Positions 20,797-30,235 are shown, numbered from the stretch's first letter. The stretch: 63,074 bases of DNA from Oscillospiraceae bacterium (GCA_009777515.1 WRLR01000008.1:1-63074); one strand, 5' to 3'. A program made the numbers and translations. Notes: a model not told the origin generated them from the letters alone.

Positions 20797-21165
20797 CTAA
20801 AATTCCAGCCCGCCTTCGCGCGCCGCGTCGGCCAGCTCCTTGACGCGCCCGTGATAAATATACCCCCCGCGATCAAACACGACCGTTTTGACGCCTTTGT
20901 CCAGCGCCTTTTTCGCGATCAGCAGCCCGACTGCTTTGGCGGCTTCCTTGTTCCCGCCGCTTGGCAGCGTGCCTTTGAGCGATTCGTCCAGCGTAGACGC
21001 AGAAACCAGCGTGTTTCCCGCTGTGTCGTCAATCACCTGGGCGTATATATGGTTGAGGCTGCGAAAGACATTGAGCCGCGGCCTTTCGGGCGTGCCTGAT
21101 ATTTTTTTGCGCACCCTCTCGTGTTTGCGGAGCCTGACCTTGTTTTTTACCGGTTTTTTAACCAT
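20797..21165 (-). CDS. rplR: Ribosomal protein L18
   Basis: Binds 5S rRNA and carries it to the 50S subunit. A basic N-terminus ([18 protein letters not shown]) is followed by [20 protein letters not shown] and [19 protein letters not shown]. It is 122 residues from the chosen ATG; the extra start 24 bp earlier encodes a non-family extension. A 403-bp gap separates it from rplF. Confidence 0.95.
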   Translation of the reverse strand: MVKKPVKNKVRLRKHERVRKKISGTPERPRLNVFRSLNHIYAQVIDDTAGNTLVSASTLDESLKGTLPSGGNKEAAKAVGLLIAKKALDKGVKTVVFDRGGYIYHGRVKELADAAREGGLEF

Positions 21166-21238
21166 CTTACATATCTCTCTTTCCAGCAATTATGAGAACC
21201 GCGCACAGTACGTGCGTTTTGGATCCGAGTTGCAGGGC

Positions 21239-21261
21239 GGGCGATTAACAATCGCCCCTAC
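21239..21261. repeat. GGGCGATT/AATCGCCC palindrome ending CTAC
   Basis: Perfect 8-bp arms with an AAC loop, then CTAC. It is one of two palindromes of this family inside the rplF-rplR gap. Confidence 0.65.
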
Positions 21262-21326
21262 ATTTGAGCCGCCATACGCCACCAGCGCACAAATATTACA
21301 TGATAAATATATGATCGTTGCGCCTT

Positions 21327-21357
21327 GGTGCGGTGCGCCGAGGGTGTCGCACCCTAC
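21327..21357. repeat. GGTGCG/CGCACC palindrome ending CTAC
   Basis: Six-base perfect arms with a 15-base loop followed by CTAC. It is the second member of the dispersed palindrome family in the rplF-rplR gap. Confidence 0.55.
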
Positions 21358-21420
21358 ATTGGCATTTTACAAGTTTTTGCCCGGGCAAGAAATAATTTTG
21401 CTACACAAAACTATTCAAAT

Positions 21421-21540
21421 TCTTCAGGAAAAAGCGAAGCTTTTTGCCAGGGGAATAAATTTCTATTCTTCAGGAAAAAGCGAAGCTTTTTGCCGGAAAA
21501 ATATTTCTATTCTGTAGGAAAAAGCGAAGCTTTTTGCCGG
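21421..21540. repeat. Three tandem ~45-bp units, each with a hairpin
   Basis: Each unit has TTCAGGAAAAAGCGAAGC (or TTCTGTAGG in place of TTCTTCAGG) and then TTTTTGCC. Within it AAAAAGC and GCTTTTT form a 7-bp stem around GAA. The 403-bp interval 21166-21568 holds this array, the two CTAC palindromes and no gene. Confidence 0.85.
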
Positions 21541-21542
21541 GG

Positions 21543-21577
21543 AAAAAGTAATTTTTGCTTTGCAAAAATTACTTTTT
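21543..21577 (-). terminator. Perfect 16-bp stem-loop spanning the rplF stop codon
   Basis: AAAAAGTAATTTTTGC (21543-21558) and its exact reverse complement (21562-21577) enclose a 3-base loop. The 5' arm on the minus strand contains the last Lys codons and stop of rplF; the 3' arm ends in TTTTT. It could end or slow transcription between rplF and rplR, or protect the 3' end of a processed mRNA. Confidence 0.6.
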
Positions 21578-22120
21578 CCCTTTCGCTCCTGATTTTCCTT
21601 CTTTGCGCCTTATCGTCTCGTAGTCGTACTTTATGCCCTTGCCCTTATATACTTCGGGCTTGCGCTTGATCCTTATTTTCGCGGCATATTCGCCGACCGC
21701 CTGCTTGTCGATCCCGCGCACCACTATGCGGTTTGGGTTCACGACTTCTGTCGTGATCCCTGCGGGGTCCTCCATTTCCACGGGGTGGGAGTAGCCCAGT
21801 GTAAGGACAAGCTTTTTGCCCTGTTTTTGCGCCCTGTAGCCCACTCCGTTTATTTCGAGGTTTTTTTCAAACCCTGAAGTGACGCCCACCACCATATTGT
21901 TGATCAGCGTGCGTGTCAGCCCGTGCATCGAGCGCGACCGCTTTTCGTCGTCCGGCCTCGAAACCAGTATTTGGCTGTCTTTGTAACTGACGATCATAGC
22001 TCTGTCAAACACACCGGACAGCGACCCTTTGGGCCCTTTTACCGATACTTCGTTTTCCGGAGAAACTTTGACATCAACGCCCTTGGGGACGTCTATAGGC
22101 ATTTTGCCAATTCTGGACAT
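21569..22120 (-). CDS. rplF: Ribosomal protein L6
   Basis: A two-domain 50S protein near the factor-binding site. MSRIGKMPIDVPKGVDVKV, KGPKGSLSGVFD and the second-domain motif VEMEDPAGITTEV lead to the C-terminal IRIKRKPEVYKGKGIKY. 183 residues is normal. Its last codons form half of a perfect hairpin. Confidence 0.97.
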   Translation of the reverse strand: MSRIGKMPIDVPKGVDVKVSPENEVSVKGPKGSLSGVFDRAMIVSYKDSQILVSRPDDEKRSRSMHGLTRTLINNMVVGVTSGFEKNLEINGVGYRAQKQGKKLVLTLGYSHPVEMEDPAGITTEVVNPNRIVVRGIDKQAVGEYAAKIRIKRKPEVYKGKGIKYDYETIRRKEGKSGAKGKK

Positions 22121-22224
22121 AACTCAACTAGCCTCCATACACAATGCGTCGTGGGACAATAACGCAACTATTATTTTATTATAAATGCTAAACCGAATGC
22201 CATTGGACAGGCTCGGCATGCCCG

Positions 22225-22623
22225 CTACCATACGAACGCCAGCACTTCGCCGCCTACGCCCTCTTTCCTTGCGACCTTGTCCGTCATTATCCCGTGCGAC
22301 GTGGAAATGATGGCGATGCCAAGGCCGCCGAGCACCTTGGGCAGATCGTCCTTTTTGACGTAGACGCGCAGCCCGGGCTTGGAAATCCTCTTGATACCCG
22401 TAATGACATTCTTTTTGTTAGCGGTATATTTCAATATGACGCGGATATTGCCCTGGCTGTCGTCGCTGGAAAGTTGCACATCTTTGACATAGCCCTCTTT
22501 GAGTAAAATATAGGCAATTTCCTTTTTTATATTTGACGCTGGGATGTCGACCGACTCATGCTTGGCGGAACCTGCGTTCCGTATCCTTGTCAGCATGTCC
22601 GCAATTGTGTCGCTGATTTGCAT
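22225..22623 (-). CDS. rpsH: Ribosomal protein S8
   Basis: Binds the central domain of 16S rRNA; in many bacteria it represses its own operon. [20 protein letters not shown] at the start and [20 protein letters not shown] at the end are family hallmarks. 132 residues; 15 bp after rpsN. Confidence 0.97.
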   Translation of the reverse strand: MQISDTIADMLTRIRNAGSAKHESVDIPASNIKKEIAYILLKEGYVKDVQLSSDDSQGNIRVILKYTANKKNVITGIKRISKPGLRVYVKKDDLPKVLGGLGIAIISTSHGIMTDKVARKEGVGGEVLAFVW

Positions 22624-22638
22624 AGCGCGAATACCTCC

Positions 22639-22824
22639 TTACCAACTGGCCTTTTTTACTCCCGGTATCTGCCCCTTATAGGCGAGTTCCCGGAAACACA
22701 GCCTGCATACGCCAAACTTCCTGATGTAGGCGTGCGGGCGGCCGCACAGCTTGCAACGGTTATGGAACCTTACGGCGTATTTTGGCGTCCTGGCCTGTTT
22801 AATCTTCATGGAAGTTTTTGCCAC
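22639..22824 (-). CDS. rpsZ: Ribosomal protein S14 type Z (zinc)
   Basis: A 61-residue head protein of the 30S subunit. Two CxxC pairs (CKLC and CRLC) bind zinc, so this is the short zinc-dependent paralogue. It ends in [13 protein letters not shown], the typical tail, and lies between rplE and rpsH. The 137-bp spacer upstream is AT-rich without an obvious signal. Confidence 0.97.
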   Translation of the reverse strand: MAKTSMKIKQARTPKYAVRFHNRCKLCGRPHAYIRKFGVCRLCFRELAYKGQIPGVKKASW

Positions 22825-22961
22825 TTAAATATCCTCCCCAATATCTATCATACTGCGCCCATCCTGAGCTTTTGAACAAACGCATAATTAATTTTATAAA
22901 TACAGCAAGCTGGGCATCTTATACAGTCGGGTATTTTATATAACCGGGTTCGCGCCCGTTC

Positions 22962-23522
22962 CTACTGTACCTGGCTCTGGACCTGGCTGAACGGCATCCC
23001 GAGCAGCCGAAGCAGTTCCCTCGATTCTTCGTCCGTTCTGGCTGTCGTGACAAACGAGATGTCCATCCCCCGGATCCTGTCAATCTTGTCGTAGTCGATC
23101 TCCGGGAATATCAACTGCTCGCGCACCCCCATCGAAAAATTGCCCCTCCCGTCAAACGAATCGAGTGATACGCCGCGAAAGTCCCGGACGCGGGGCAAAG
23201 CCACGCTGAACAGCTTGTCGACGAAATCGTACATGCGCTCCCCGCGCAAAGTCACCTTGCAACCTATGCTCATGCCCGTGCGGAGCTTGAAGGCCGCGAC
23301 CGACTTTTTCGCTTTCGTGACGACCGGCCTTTGGCCCGCTATCAGTGACATGTCGTTCACTGCGGCGTCCATGGCCTTCGGGTTGTCGCGCACGTCCCCG
23401 ACGCCCATGTTCAACACGACTTTTTCAAGTTTTGGCACTTGCATTACAGACTTGTATTTGAACCGCTCGTTGAGCGCGGGTATGACGTCTTTGTCATATT
23501 TTTCCTTCAACCTGCTAGCCAT
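22962..23522 (-). CDS. rplE: Ribosomal protein L5
   Basis: Binds 5S rRNA and contacts the P-site t[23 protein letters not shown], the [19 protein letters not shown] stretch and [20 protein letters not shown] are all present. 186 residues, with GGAGG before the ATG. The 93-bp gap to rplX ends in a GGCCGCCCCTAC-like remnant of the palindrome family. Confidence 0.97.
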   Translation of the reverse strand: MASRLKEKYDKDVIPALNERFKYKSVMQVPKLEKVVLNMGVGDVRDNPKAMDAAVNDMSLIAGQRPVVTKAKKSVAAFKLRTGMSIGCKVTLRGERMYDFVDKLFSVALPRVRDFRGVSLDSFDGRGNFSMGVREQLIFPEIDYDKIDRIRGMDISFVTTARTDEESRELLRLLGMPFSQVQSQVQ

Positions 23523-23615
23523 ATCCTTCGGCTTCCTCCTTAAATATCATTTGCACCCGGACGGTCTAAGGCCGCCCCTACAATGTAATGGAAACGCAGT
23601 ATGCGGGCCGGTTAC

Positions 23616-23957
23616 TCAATCGGCGGTGCTGACCGTGTCCATTATTTCATCGCACTTTTTGCAGATGCGTACCTTTTCGCCATTTTCCAGTACCCTCTTA
23701 CCCACTTTGGTCGGGGTTCTGCATTTTTCGCAGATCAGCATGACGTTTGACGAATGGATGGCCGCCTCCTGCCTGATGATGCCGCCGGGGTTCGTCCGCT
23801 GGGGCTTTTTGTGCTTTACGATGATATTGACCCCCTCCACCAGCACCCGGCTGGTGCTAGGGAACACTTTAAGGATCTTGCCCCTTCTGCCCCGGTTCTT
23901 GCCGGTGAGGACATAGACATTGTCTCCTTTTTTGACATGTAACTTTGGGTTGCTCAT
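23616..23957 (-). CDS. rplX: Ribosomal protein L24
   Basis: An early assembly initiator of the 50S subunit. The KOW motif KKGDNVYVLTGKNRGRRGKI lies at the N-terminus. The C-terminal part has CEKC and CKKC pairs, a possible zinc site seen in some Firmicute L24 proteins. 113 residues; AAGGAG precedes the ATG. Confidence 0.96.
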   Translation of the reverse strand: MSNPKLHVKKGDNVYVLTGKNRGRRGKILKVFPSTSRVLVEGVNIIVKHKKPQRTNPGGIIRQEAAIHSSNVMLICEKCRTPTKVGKRVLENGEKVRICKKCDEIMDTVSTAD

Positions 23958-24080
23958 ACCTGCATCTCCTTAACATACCTGAACTTACATGAACATACGC
24001 GCGGCTGCATTTTTACGTAAAACATAATTATTCGTTCAAAACGCGGCTTTTACGCTTACGCAAGACGCAAAAGCTTGCGT

Positions 24081-24449
24081 CTACAAGACCTCCGGCGCCA
24101 GCGACAATATCCTCATATAGTCCTTGTCGCGTAGCTCGCGGGCTACCGGGCCGAATATGCGCGTCCCGCGCGGGTTTTTATCTTCGCGGATGATGACTGC
24201 GGCGTTCTCGTCAAAGCGGATAAAAGAGCCGTCCGGCCTGCGCAGCCCCTTTTTCGTGCGAACCACGACGCACCTGACGATCTCACCTTTCCTTACAACG
24301 CCGCCGGGGTTGGCGCTTTTGACGGTGGCGACGATAACATCGCCGATATTGGCGTATTTGCGCCAGGAGCCGCCCAGCACTTTAATGCACATCATTTCTT
24401 TCGCGCCGGTATTATCTGCGGCCTTCAACCGCGACTGCACCTGAATCAT
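24081..24449 (-). CDS. rplN: Ribosomal protein L14
   Basis: A 50S protein at bridge B8, and the target of the RsfS silencing factor in other bacteria. [20 protein letters not shown] opens it and [20 protein letters not shown] closes it. 122 residues from the ATG behind AAAGGA; the reading frame extends 16 codons upstream without family similarity. Confidence 0.97.
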   Translation of the reverse strand: MIQVQSRLKAADNTGAKEMMCIKVLGGSWRKYANIGDVIVATVKSANPGGVVRKGEIVRCVVVRTKKGLRRPDGSFIRFDENAAVIIREDKNPRGTRIFGPVARELRDKDYMRILSLAPEVL

Positions 24450-24496
24450 AGTCAATGTTCCTTTCTGTAACGCATAACTGCTCCCGCAAAAAACCA

Positions 24497-24580
24497 TTAG
24501 CGGGGCAAAGCCCGCAGTAAGCTGTTAGCGAGGCCAGGCCCGCAGTAAGCTATTAACGAGGCCAGGCCCGCAATAGTTTT
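24497..24580. repeat. 28-bp tandem repeat, three copies, in the rpsQ-rplN spacer
   Basis: Units begin at 24497, 24525 and 24553 with TTAGCGAGGCCAGGCCCGCA or close variants. A fourth partial copy runs into the last codons of rpsQ. The first unit contains a GCGGG/CCCGC hairpin. The 28-bp period is not a multiple of three. Confidence 0.85.
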
Positions 24581-24861
24581 TAGCGGGCTTTCTGTACTAT
24601 TTCCACGAGCCGCCATCTTTTTTCCTTGCTCAGCGGGCGCGTCTCCATGACCCTCACGCGATCGCCGACCGTGCACTCGTTGTTCTCGTCATGCGCCTTC
24701 AGCCTGGACGTCCTCTTGATAATCTTTTTATATAAAGGATGCTTTACGCTTGTTTCTATCGAGACGACGATGGTTTTATCCATTTTATCGCTGACCACCC
24801 TGCCGACCCGGGTCTTACGAAGCGCCCTTGTTTTCGCCTCCAAAATCACAGCCCTCCCCAT
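24580..24861 (-). CDS. rpsQ: Ribosomal protein S17
   Basis: A primary 16S-binding protein with an OB fold. [20 protein letters not shown] and the C-terminal [18 protein letters not shown] are diagnostic. The ATG gives 93 residues; a TTG 15 bp downstream has a better-placed GGAGG and would give 88, nearer the usual length. The stop codon overlaps the fourth partial 28-bp repeat. Confidence 0.95.
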   Translation of the reverse strand: MGRAVILEAKTRALRKTRVGRVVSDKMDKTIVVSIETSVKHPLYKKIIKRTSRLKAHDENNECTVGDRVRVMETRPLSKEKRWRLVEIVQKAR

Positions 24862-24873
24862 TTACCTAATAAA

Positions 24874-25089
24874 TCAGTTAATGCCCGTCTGTACGGTAAT
24901 GCCCAGTTCCCTCTCGCGAATGATTGTCTTGACGCGTGCGATGGATTTTTTGACGTCCTTAAGCCGCATTGGGTTGTCCAACTGGTTAGTCGCGAGCTGG
25001 AACCTCAGTTTGAACAGCTCTGACTTTAGCTCAGCCAATTCCTGTTCGAGTTCCGTTTGCGATTTCTCCCTGATTTCACTGGCTTTCAT
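24874..25089 (-). CDS. rpmC: Ribosomal protein L29
   Basis: Sits at the exit tunnel and helps dock the signal recognition particle. [20 protein letters not shown] and [19 protein letters not shown] are typical of the two-helix hairpin. 71 residues from the ATG 8 bp after AGGTGG. Its 5' end overlaps rplP by 14 bp. Confidence 0.96.
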   Translation of the reverse strand: MKASEIREKSQTELEQELAELKSELFKLRFQLATNQLDNPMRLKDVKKSIARVKTIIRERELGITVQTGIN

Positions 25090-25516
25090 TAGCTTCACCA
25101 CCTGTATCTTGTTCGCGTGCTACGAATTTGCATCTTATCGGTAGCTTATGCATCGCGAGCCGCAGAGCCTCCCTGGCCACTTCCTCGCTCACGCCCGCTA
25201 TTTCAAACATAATCCTTCCCGGCTTGACGACGGCCACCCAAAACTCGGGCGAGCCTTTGCCGCTACCCATGCGCGTCTCCGCAGGCTTCTGGGTGACGGG
25301 CTTGTGCGGGAATATCTTGATCCACACCTTGCCGCCCCTCCTGATGAACCTTGTCATGGCGACACGCGCGGACTCTATCTGGTTTGCGGTTATCCAAGCG
25401 GGCTCCAGGGCCTGGATACCGTAGTCGCCGTACGATATGGTATTGCCCCTCGTCGCGACGCCGGTCATGCGCCCGCGCTGAACCCGCCTGCGCTTTACCC
25501 TTTTTGGCATCAACAT
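25076..25516 (-). CDS. rplP: Ribosomal protein L16
   Basis: Organises the A-site tRNA path of the 50S subunit. [40 protein letters not shown] and [20 protein letters not shown] are present. 146 residues. The ATG overlaps the rpsC stop by one base (TGATG), so translation is probably coupled. Confidence 0.97.
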   Translation of the reverse strand: MLMPKRVKRRRVQRGRMTGVATRGNTISYGDYGIQALEPAWITANQIESARVAMTRFIRRGGKVWIKIFPHKPVTQKPAETRMGSGKGSPEFWVAVVKPGRIMFEIAGVSEEVAREALRLAMHKLPIRCKFVAREQDTGGEANESQ

Positions 25517-26184
25517 CAGATTTCGCCCCCTTCGGTCCTTTGCGGTTTTTTGGCGGCTGGGAGGACTTCGCCCTTATATATCCAAACCTTAACGCCCAGC
25601 TTGCCATATGTCGTGTTGGCCTCGCAGAACCCGTAGTCTATGTCCGCCCTGAGAGTCTGCAGCGGGATGGTCCCTTCATGGTAGTGTTCCGTCCGCGCGA
25701 TCTCCGCCCCGCCGAGGCGCCCGGACACGGACGTCTTGATCCCCTTGGCGTAGCGCTTCATCGACCGCGACATCGCCTGCTTCATCGCGCGGCGGAAAGA
25801 GATGCGCTTCTCAAGCTGTTGTGCGATGTTCTCCGCCACGATCTGGGCGTCGAGATCGGGCTCTTTGATCTCGGTCACATTGACCAGCACGCTCTTGCCC
25901 GTGAGCTGCTCGAGCTCGTTGCGCAGGATGTCCATGCCGGCGCCGCCCTTGCCGATGACCAGGCCGGGCTTCGCCGTGCTGACGATCACCTTGATCTTGT
26001 TGGCGGCGCGCTCGATCTCGATCCTGGAGACGCCCGAAATATATAGTTTCTTTTTGATGAACTGGCGGATTTTAACGTCCTCGATAAGCAGGTCGGAAAA
26101 GCCCTTCTTATCGGAATACCACTTCGTGTCCCAATCCTTGATGATACCTACCCTCAAACCGTGCGGATTGACCTTTTGGCCCAT
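25516..26184 (-). CDS. rpsC: Ribosomal protein S3
   Basis: Forms part of the mRNA entry helicase on the 30S head. [20 protein letters not shown], the KH domain with [19 protein letters not shown] and the C-terminal [20 protein letters not shown] are intact. 222 residues; GGAGG lies 8 bp before the ATG. Confidence 0.98.
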   Translation of the reverse strand: MGQKVNPHGLRVGIIKDWDTKWYSDKKGFSDLLIEDVKIRQFIKKKLYISGVSRIEIERAANKIKVIVSTAKPGLVIGKGGAGMDILRNELEQLTGKSVLVNVTEIKEPDLDAQIVAENIAQQLEKRISFRRAMKQAMSRSMKRYAKGIKTSVSGRLGGAEIARTEHYHEGTIPLQTLRADIDYGFCEANTTYGKLGVKVWIYKGEVLPAAKKPQRTEGGEI

Positions 26185-26254
26185 AAGGCGAACCTCCTCC
26201 TATAAACTCGTTGCAGTTTACGCCCTTGCCGATACAAAGTACATACATACTCTG

Positions 26255-26743
26255 CTAAAAATCCAGCTCCGGCAGTTCTTTTACGACTACCGTTATATGG
26301 CTGGTGCGCTTCCTGATGCGGTCGGCGCTGCCGCGCGCCTGCGGCATGATGCGCTTCATTGTCGTGCCCTGCGTCGCCGTGGCCTCGGCCACGAACAACG
26401 CGTCGCTGTCCAGGCCGTTGTTGTTGACCGCGTTCGCCTCGGCCGATTTTAGCAAGCGGAACACTGGGGCGCTGGCTGCCTTCGGCGTGTTCCTGATGAT
26501 GGCGAAAGCCTCGTGTATCCGCTTCCCTTTGATTTGGTTGAGCAGCAACCTGACCTTGCCCGACGATATGCGCACATTGCGTATGCTGGCCCTGCCTTCG
26601 TCCTTGCCGATGCCGAGCGCCTTGCGCTCCTTTTTTGTAAGGATCACGGGCTTTTTGCTCTTGGCGTGCTTAGCCGCGTACAGTTCTAAAATACTGTCCC
26701 TGCGCTCGTTCAGCTCGTCTTTGGACATGACTTTACGTTCCAC
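26255..26743 (-). CDS. rplV: Ribosomal protein L22 with N-terminal extension
   Basis: Its beta hairpin lines the exit tunnel. The family core starts near ASIRNVRISSGKVRLLLNQI and ends in KRTSHITVVVKELPELDF. About 52 residues precede it, rich in Lys, Arg and Glu (ELNERRDSILELYAAKHAKS), making 162 residues against ~112 usual. A GTG start lies 7 bp after GGGAGG, so the extension is probably translated. Confidence 0.95.
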   Translation of the reverse strand: MERKVMSKDELNERRDSILELYAAKHAKSKKPVILTKKERKALGIGKDEGRASIRNVRISSGKVRLLLNQIKGKRIHEAFAIIRNTPKAASAPVFRLLKSAEANAVNNNGLDSDALFVAEATATQGTTMKRIMPQARGSADRIRKRTSHITVVVKELPELDF

Positions 26744-26798
26744 GCTGTTTCCTCCCTTGCCTGGCTAACCTGGGCTTTGTTTTGTTTTGCCCGGGCTT

Positions 26799-27080
26799 CT
26801 ATCTCAAACTCGACGATTTTTCCGTGCGCCCGTGCCCGCGGTATGTACGCGTGGGGGCGAACTCGCCCAGCTTATGTCCGACCATTTCTTCAGATAGATA
26901 TACGGGTACGTGCTTCCTGCCGTCGTGGACGGCTATCGTGTGACCGACCATCTGGGGGAAGATCGTCGACGCCCGCGACCAGGTCCTAAGTACCGATTTC
27001 CTGTTCGTAGCGTTCATCTCCGTAATGCGCTTCATCAGCCGCTCTTCGACGAAAGGCTGTTTTTTTAACGACCTGCTCAT
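26799..27080 (-). CDS. rpsS: Ribosomal protein S19
   Basis: Head protein of the 30S subunit, a partner of S13 near the A site. [19 protein letters not shown] opens it, and [20 protein letters not shown] with [12 protein letters not shown] closes it. 93 residues; AGGAGG precedes the ATG. Confidence 0.97.
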   Translation of the reverse strand: MSRSLKKQPFVEERLMKRITEMNATNRKSVLRTWSRASTIFPQMVGHTIAVHDGRKHVPVYLSEEMVGHKLGEFAPTRTYRGHGRTEKSSSLR

Positions 27081-27107
27081 TGGGCCTCCTGCTAATTGCC
27101 GCGCTGC

Positions 27108-27210
27108 TTCGCGTTATTTGCGTTCTTCGCGTTATTTGCGTTATATTACGCTGCTTTGCATTCATCGCGCTATTCGCGTTATTCACATTATTCGTGTTTT
27201 CGCGTTATTT
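27108..27210. repeat. Short tandem repeat (TTCGCGTTA) in the rplB-rpsS spacer
   Basis: About ten drifting copies of a 9-bp unit such as TTCGCGTTA and TTTGCGTTA fill the 124-bp spacer between rplB and rpsS. Confidence 0.75.
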
Positions 27211-28038
27211 TTGGTTGCGGCGCTTGATAATGTATTTATCGTTTTGGTTCTTCTTTTTCCTTGTTTTATAGCCTAGAGTGGGCTTGCCCCACGGCGTGAC
27301 GGGGCCCGGGCGCCCAATTGGAGCCTTGCCCTCGCCGCCCCCGTGCGGGTGGTCGACCGGGTTCTTCACGACGCCCCTGACCTTCGGGCGGCGGCCCATC
27401 CAGCGCTTGCGTCCCGCCTTGCCGATATTGAGGTTTTCATTTTCTATGTTGGACACCTGCCCGATTGATGCGCGGCAGTTGATGCGGATCAGCCTGACCT
27501 CGCCGGAGGGCAGTCGAATTTGCGCGTAGGAACCTTCTTTTGCCATGAGCTGCGCCGAACTGCCGGCGGAGCGGACGATTTTCGCCCCCGCTCCGGGCCT
27601 GAGCTCTATATTGTGTATGATCGTTCCCAGCGGGATGTTCGTCAGCGGGAGGCAGTTACCGACTTTGATGTCCGAAGTGGCGCCGGAGAATATTTCGTCG
27701 CCTGCGCGCAGGCCGTTCGGCGCCAGGATGTACCGCTTTTCGCCGTCCCTGTAGTGGATGAGCGCGATGTGCGCGGTGCGGTTCGGGTCGTATTCGATGG
27801 CCGCCACCTTGCCCGGTATCCCGTCCTTGTCGCGCTTAAAATCGATGATCCTGTATTTGCGCTTCTCGCCGCCGCCCCTGTGCCGGACGGTTATCCTGCC
27901 ATAAGAGTTGCGCCCGCCCTTTTTGCTAAGCGGCGCCAATAGCGACTTTTCCGGCTCTTTCTTTGTAAGGCCGCTGTAATCGGCCGACGTCATCTGCCTT
28001 CTGGCCGGTGTAATCGGCCTATATGTCTTGACAGCCAT
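27205..28038 (-). CDS. rplB: Ribosomal protein L2
   Basis: Needed for subunit joining and the peptidyl-transferase centre. [39 protein letters not shown] and [20 protein letters not shown] with its critical His are intact. 277 residues; GGGAGA precedes the ATG. Confidence 0.98.
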   Translation of the reverse strand: MAVKTYRPITPARRQMTSADYSGLTKKEPEKSLLAPLSKKGGRNSYGRITVRHRGGGEKRKYRIIDFKRDKDGIPGKVAAIEYDPNRTAHIALIHYRDGEKRYILAPNGLRAGDEIFSGATSDIKVGNCLPLTNIPLGTIIHNIELRPGAGAKIVRSAGSSAQLMAKEGSYAQIRLPSGEVRLIRINCRASIGQVSNIENENLNIGKAGRKRWMGRRPKVRGVVKNPVDHPHGGGEGKAPIGRPGPVTPWGKPTLGYKTRKKKNQNDKYIIKRRNQK

Positions 28039-28062
28039 AGATAACTCTCCCTATAAAAACGT

Positions 28063-28172
28063 CCAATGCATTATATTAATAACGCATTACTGCATTTTAG
28101 CATTACTACATTACTACATTATTGCATTACTGCATTTCAACATTACTGCATTACAGCATTATTGCATTACGC
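28063..28172. repeat. Short tandem repeat (CATTACTG) in the rplW-rplB spacer
   Basis: More than ten drifting copies of an 8-9-bp unit, for example CATTACTG, CATTACTA and CATTATTG, fill the 120-bp spacer. The last copies run into the 3' end of rplW. Confidence 0.8.
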
Positions 28173-28512
28173 CAAATTCTTCGATGTTCGATTTGTACCT
28201 GCGCGACGTCGACGCGACCCTGCCGCCTTTTTCCATATAACTCTGGACGCCGGGTGAAACGTCGATTTTAACCACAGCCTTTTTCCAGTCGGGGCGCGGG
28301 CCGATATGCACGCCCATGCGCTTAATTTTTCCGTTGTAGTTACATGTGTTGACCGAAATGACCTTAACGGTAAACAGCTTCTCGACGGCATGGCGGATCT
28401 CGGTTTTTGTGGCATGGACATCGACTATGAATGTGTATTTACCGTCCGCAATCTGATCGTTGCTTTTTTCCGTAATCAGCGGGCTTATAATGATATCCTC
28501 TGCGAGCCTCAT
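28159..28512 (-). CDS. rplW: Ribosomal protein L23
   Basis: Docking site for trigger factor and SRP at the exit tunnel. EDIIISPLITEKSNDQIADG, TEIRHAVEKLFTVKVISVNT and the loop KRMGVHIGPRPDWKKA identify it. At 117 residues it is slightly long, because the tail is read from repeat-flanked DNA. The ATG overlaps the rplD stop (TAATG). Confidence 0.96.
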   Translation of the reverse strand: MRLAEDIIISPLITEKSNDQIADGKYTFIVDVHATKTEIRHAVEKLFTVKVISVNTCNYNGKIKRMGVHIGPRPDWKKAVVKIDVSPGVQSYMEKGGRVASTSRRYKSNIEEFGVMQ

Positions 28513-29138
28513 TATACATACACCTCCTCGATGCCGCCCACCGCTTCGCGGGTGACGATGAATTTTTCATGCTTTAATATGTCGTATACGTTTAACGTGT
28601 TCACATATGCCGTCTTGACGCCAGGTATGTTCCGGGCCGAGCGCACGACTACTTCGTCTTTCCCTTTCATGACGACGAGGACTGTTTTCCCCGTCGCGTC
28701 GAGCTTGCTCAGCATGGCCACGATGCGCTTGGTTTTGATCTCGTCGAGCGCGAGCGTGTCGAGGACGATGATGTTGCTGCCCGCGACCTTTGTCGACAGG
28801 GCGGACTTCATCGCGATGCGCCGTACCTTCTTGGGCACAGTGTACCGATAGCTGCGCGGCTTCGGCCCTAACGCGACGCCGCCTTTAATCCATTGTGGCG
28901 CCCGGATGCTGCCTTGGCGCGCGCGGCCCGTGCCTTTTTGCCGATAGGGCTTGCGCCCGCCGCCGCGCACCTCGGACCGCGTCTTCGTCGACTGCGTCCC
29001 CTGCCGCCTGTTGGCCAGTTGGTTCTTGACTACGGCGTGCATCGCGTTTTCGTTGGCCTCCACTCCGAAGATGCCGTCGCTGAGCTCAATGTCGCCGATA
29101 ATTTCGCCTTCCATATTATATACATCAACTTTAGGCAT
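28512..29138 (-). CDS. rplD: Ribosomal protein L4
   Basis: An exit-tunnel protein, and the autogenous repressor of the S10 operon in E. coli. [20 protein letters not shown] and [20 protein letters not shown] form the tunnel loop; [20 protein letters not shown] lies in the globular part. 208 residues. If L4 also regulates here, the leader at 30236-30430 is the candidate target. Confidence 0.97.
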   Translation of the reverse strand: MPKVDVYNMEGEIIGDIELSDGIFGVEANENAMHAVVKNQLANRRQGTQSTKTRSEVRGGGRKPYRQKGTGRARQGSIRAPQWIKGGVALGPKPRSYRYTVPKKVRRIAMKSALSTKVAGSNIIVLDTLALDEIKTKRIVAMLSKLDATGKTVLVVMKGKDEVVVRSARNIPGVKTAYVNTLNVYDILKHEKFIVTREAVGGIEEVYV

Positions 29139-29197
29139 GAACCGCTACCTTCCTTTATCCATCTATCATCTATCTATACCAGCGATTTATATCACTG

Positions 29198-29833
29198 TCA
29201 GGCCTGTTTTACGGTTTCGCGAATCTCAAGCAATGCGCCCCTTGCGCCCGGGACGGAGCCTTTAATCAGCATAAGGTTCCGCTCCTTGTCGACGCGCACC
29301 ACGTCGAGGTTCTGCGCAGTCACACGGACATTGCCCATGTGGCCGGGCATTTTTTTGCCTTTGAATATGCGGCCGGGGAATGAGTTAGCGCTCAGCGAGC
29401 CGATGCCCCGGTGGAACTTGGAACCATGCGTCTCCCTGCCCAGGCTATGCCCGTATCTTTTGATGACGCCCTGAAAGCCCTTGCCTTTTGATATGCCGCT
29501 GACGTCGACCCTGTCCCCTGTTTCGAACATGTCGGATGCGTTAATCACCTGCCCGACTTCGAACGCGTCCGTCGCTTCCGGTTTGAACTCCTTCAAGTGC
29601 TTGTGCGGGGCGGCGCCGATGCTTTTAAAGACGCCATATTCGGGCTTTGTCAGCCTCTTTTCGGGGACTTCGATGTAACCTATTTTTAGGGAAACATACC
29701 CGTCGGTTTCGATACTCTTTTTTTGAACGACGGTGCATGGCCCGGCCTCGACCACGGTAACCGGGATTGCGATGCCGGTCTCGTCAAAAATCTGCGTCAT
29801 GCCAACCTTAGTCCCTAACATAAATTTCTTCAA
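29198..29833 (-). CDS. rplC: Ribosomal protein L3
   Basis: An early assembly protein of the 50S subunit near the peptidyl-transferase centre. [39 protein letters not shown] and [15 protein letters not shown] are diagnostic. It starts at a TTG 8 bp after GGGAGG. 211 residues. Confidence 0.97.
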   Translation of the reverse strand: MKKFMLGTKVGMTQIFDETGIAIPVTVVEAGPCTVVQKKSIETDGYVSLKIGYIEVPEKRLTKPEYGVFKSIGAAPHKHLKEFKPEATDAFEVGQVINASDMFETGDRVDVSGISKGKGFQGVIKRYGHSLGRETHGSKFHRGIGSLSANSFPGRIFKGKKMPGHMGNVRVTAQNLDVVRVDKERNLMLIKGSVPGARGALLEIRETVKQA

Positions 29834-29923
29834 TTCCCTATCCTCCCGGAAAAAATAAGCCCGTTAAGCCAGCACTGCACATATACAGCGCTGCCGCGCG
29901 ATGATCGATGTGCGAAGCGTGCG

Positions 29924-30235
29924 TCACAGGTTGATTTTCACGTCCACGCCCGCCGGCAAGTCGAGGCGCATCAAAGCGTCGACCGTCCTGGGGGTCGGCA
30001 GCAAGATATCCACAATCCGCTTGTGCGTCCTCATCTCGAACTGCTCCCGCGCGTCTTTATATTTATGCGGCGCGCGCAGTATCGTTATGATTTCCTTCTC
30101 AGTCGGCAGCGGGATCGGACCAGAAACTTTCGCGCCCGTGCGGCGAGCCGTTTCCACAATCTTCTCCGCCGATTGATCGAGAACCTGGTGATCGAACGCT
30201 TTTAACCGGATCCTGATTTTTTGCTTATTCTTCAT
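29924..30235 (-). CDS. rpsJ: Ribosomal protein S10
   Basis: Head protein of the 30S subunit and NusE in antitermination complexes. [20 protein letters not shown], the loop ISGPIPLPT-like sequence ([12 protein letters not shown]) and [20 protein letters not shown] are intact. 103 residues; first gene of the cluster, behind a 200-base leader. Confidence 0.98.
   Translation of the reverse strand: MKNKQKIRIRLKAFDHQVLDQSAEKIVETARRTGAKVSGPIPLPTEKEIITILRAPHKYKDAREQFEMRTHKRIVDILLPTPRTVDALMRLDLPAGVDVKINL

Noticed and set aside
21421-21540. Possible CRISPR array
   Set aside because: Only three units, with no distinct spacers of even length and no cas genes; they are tandem repeats with internal hairpins.
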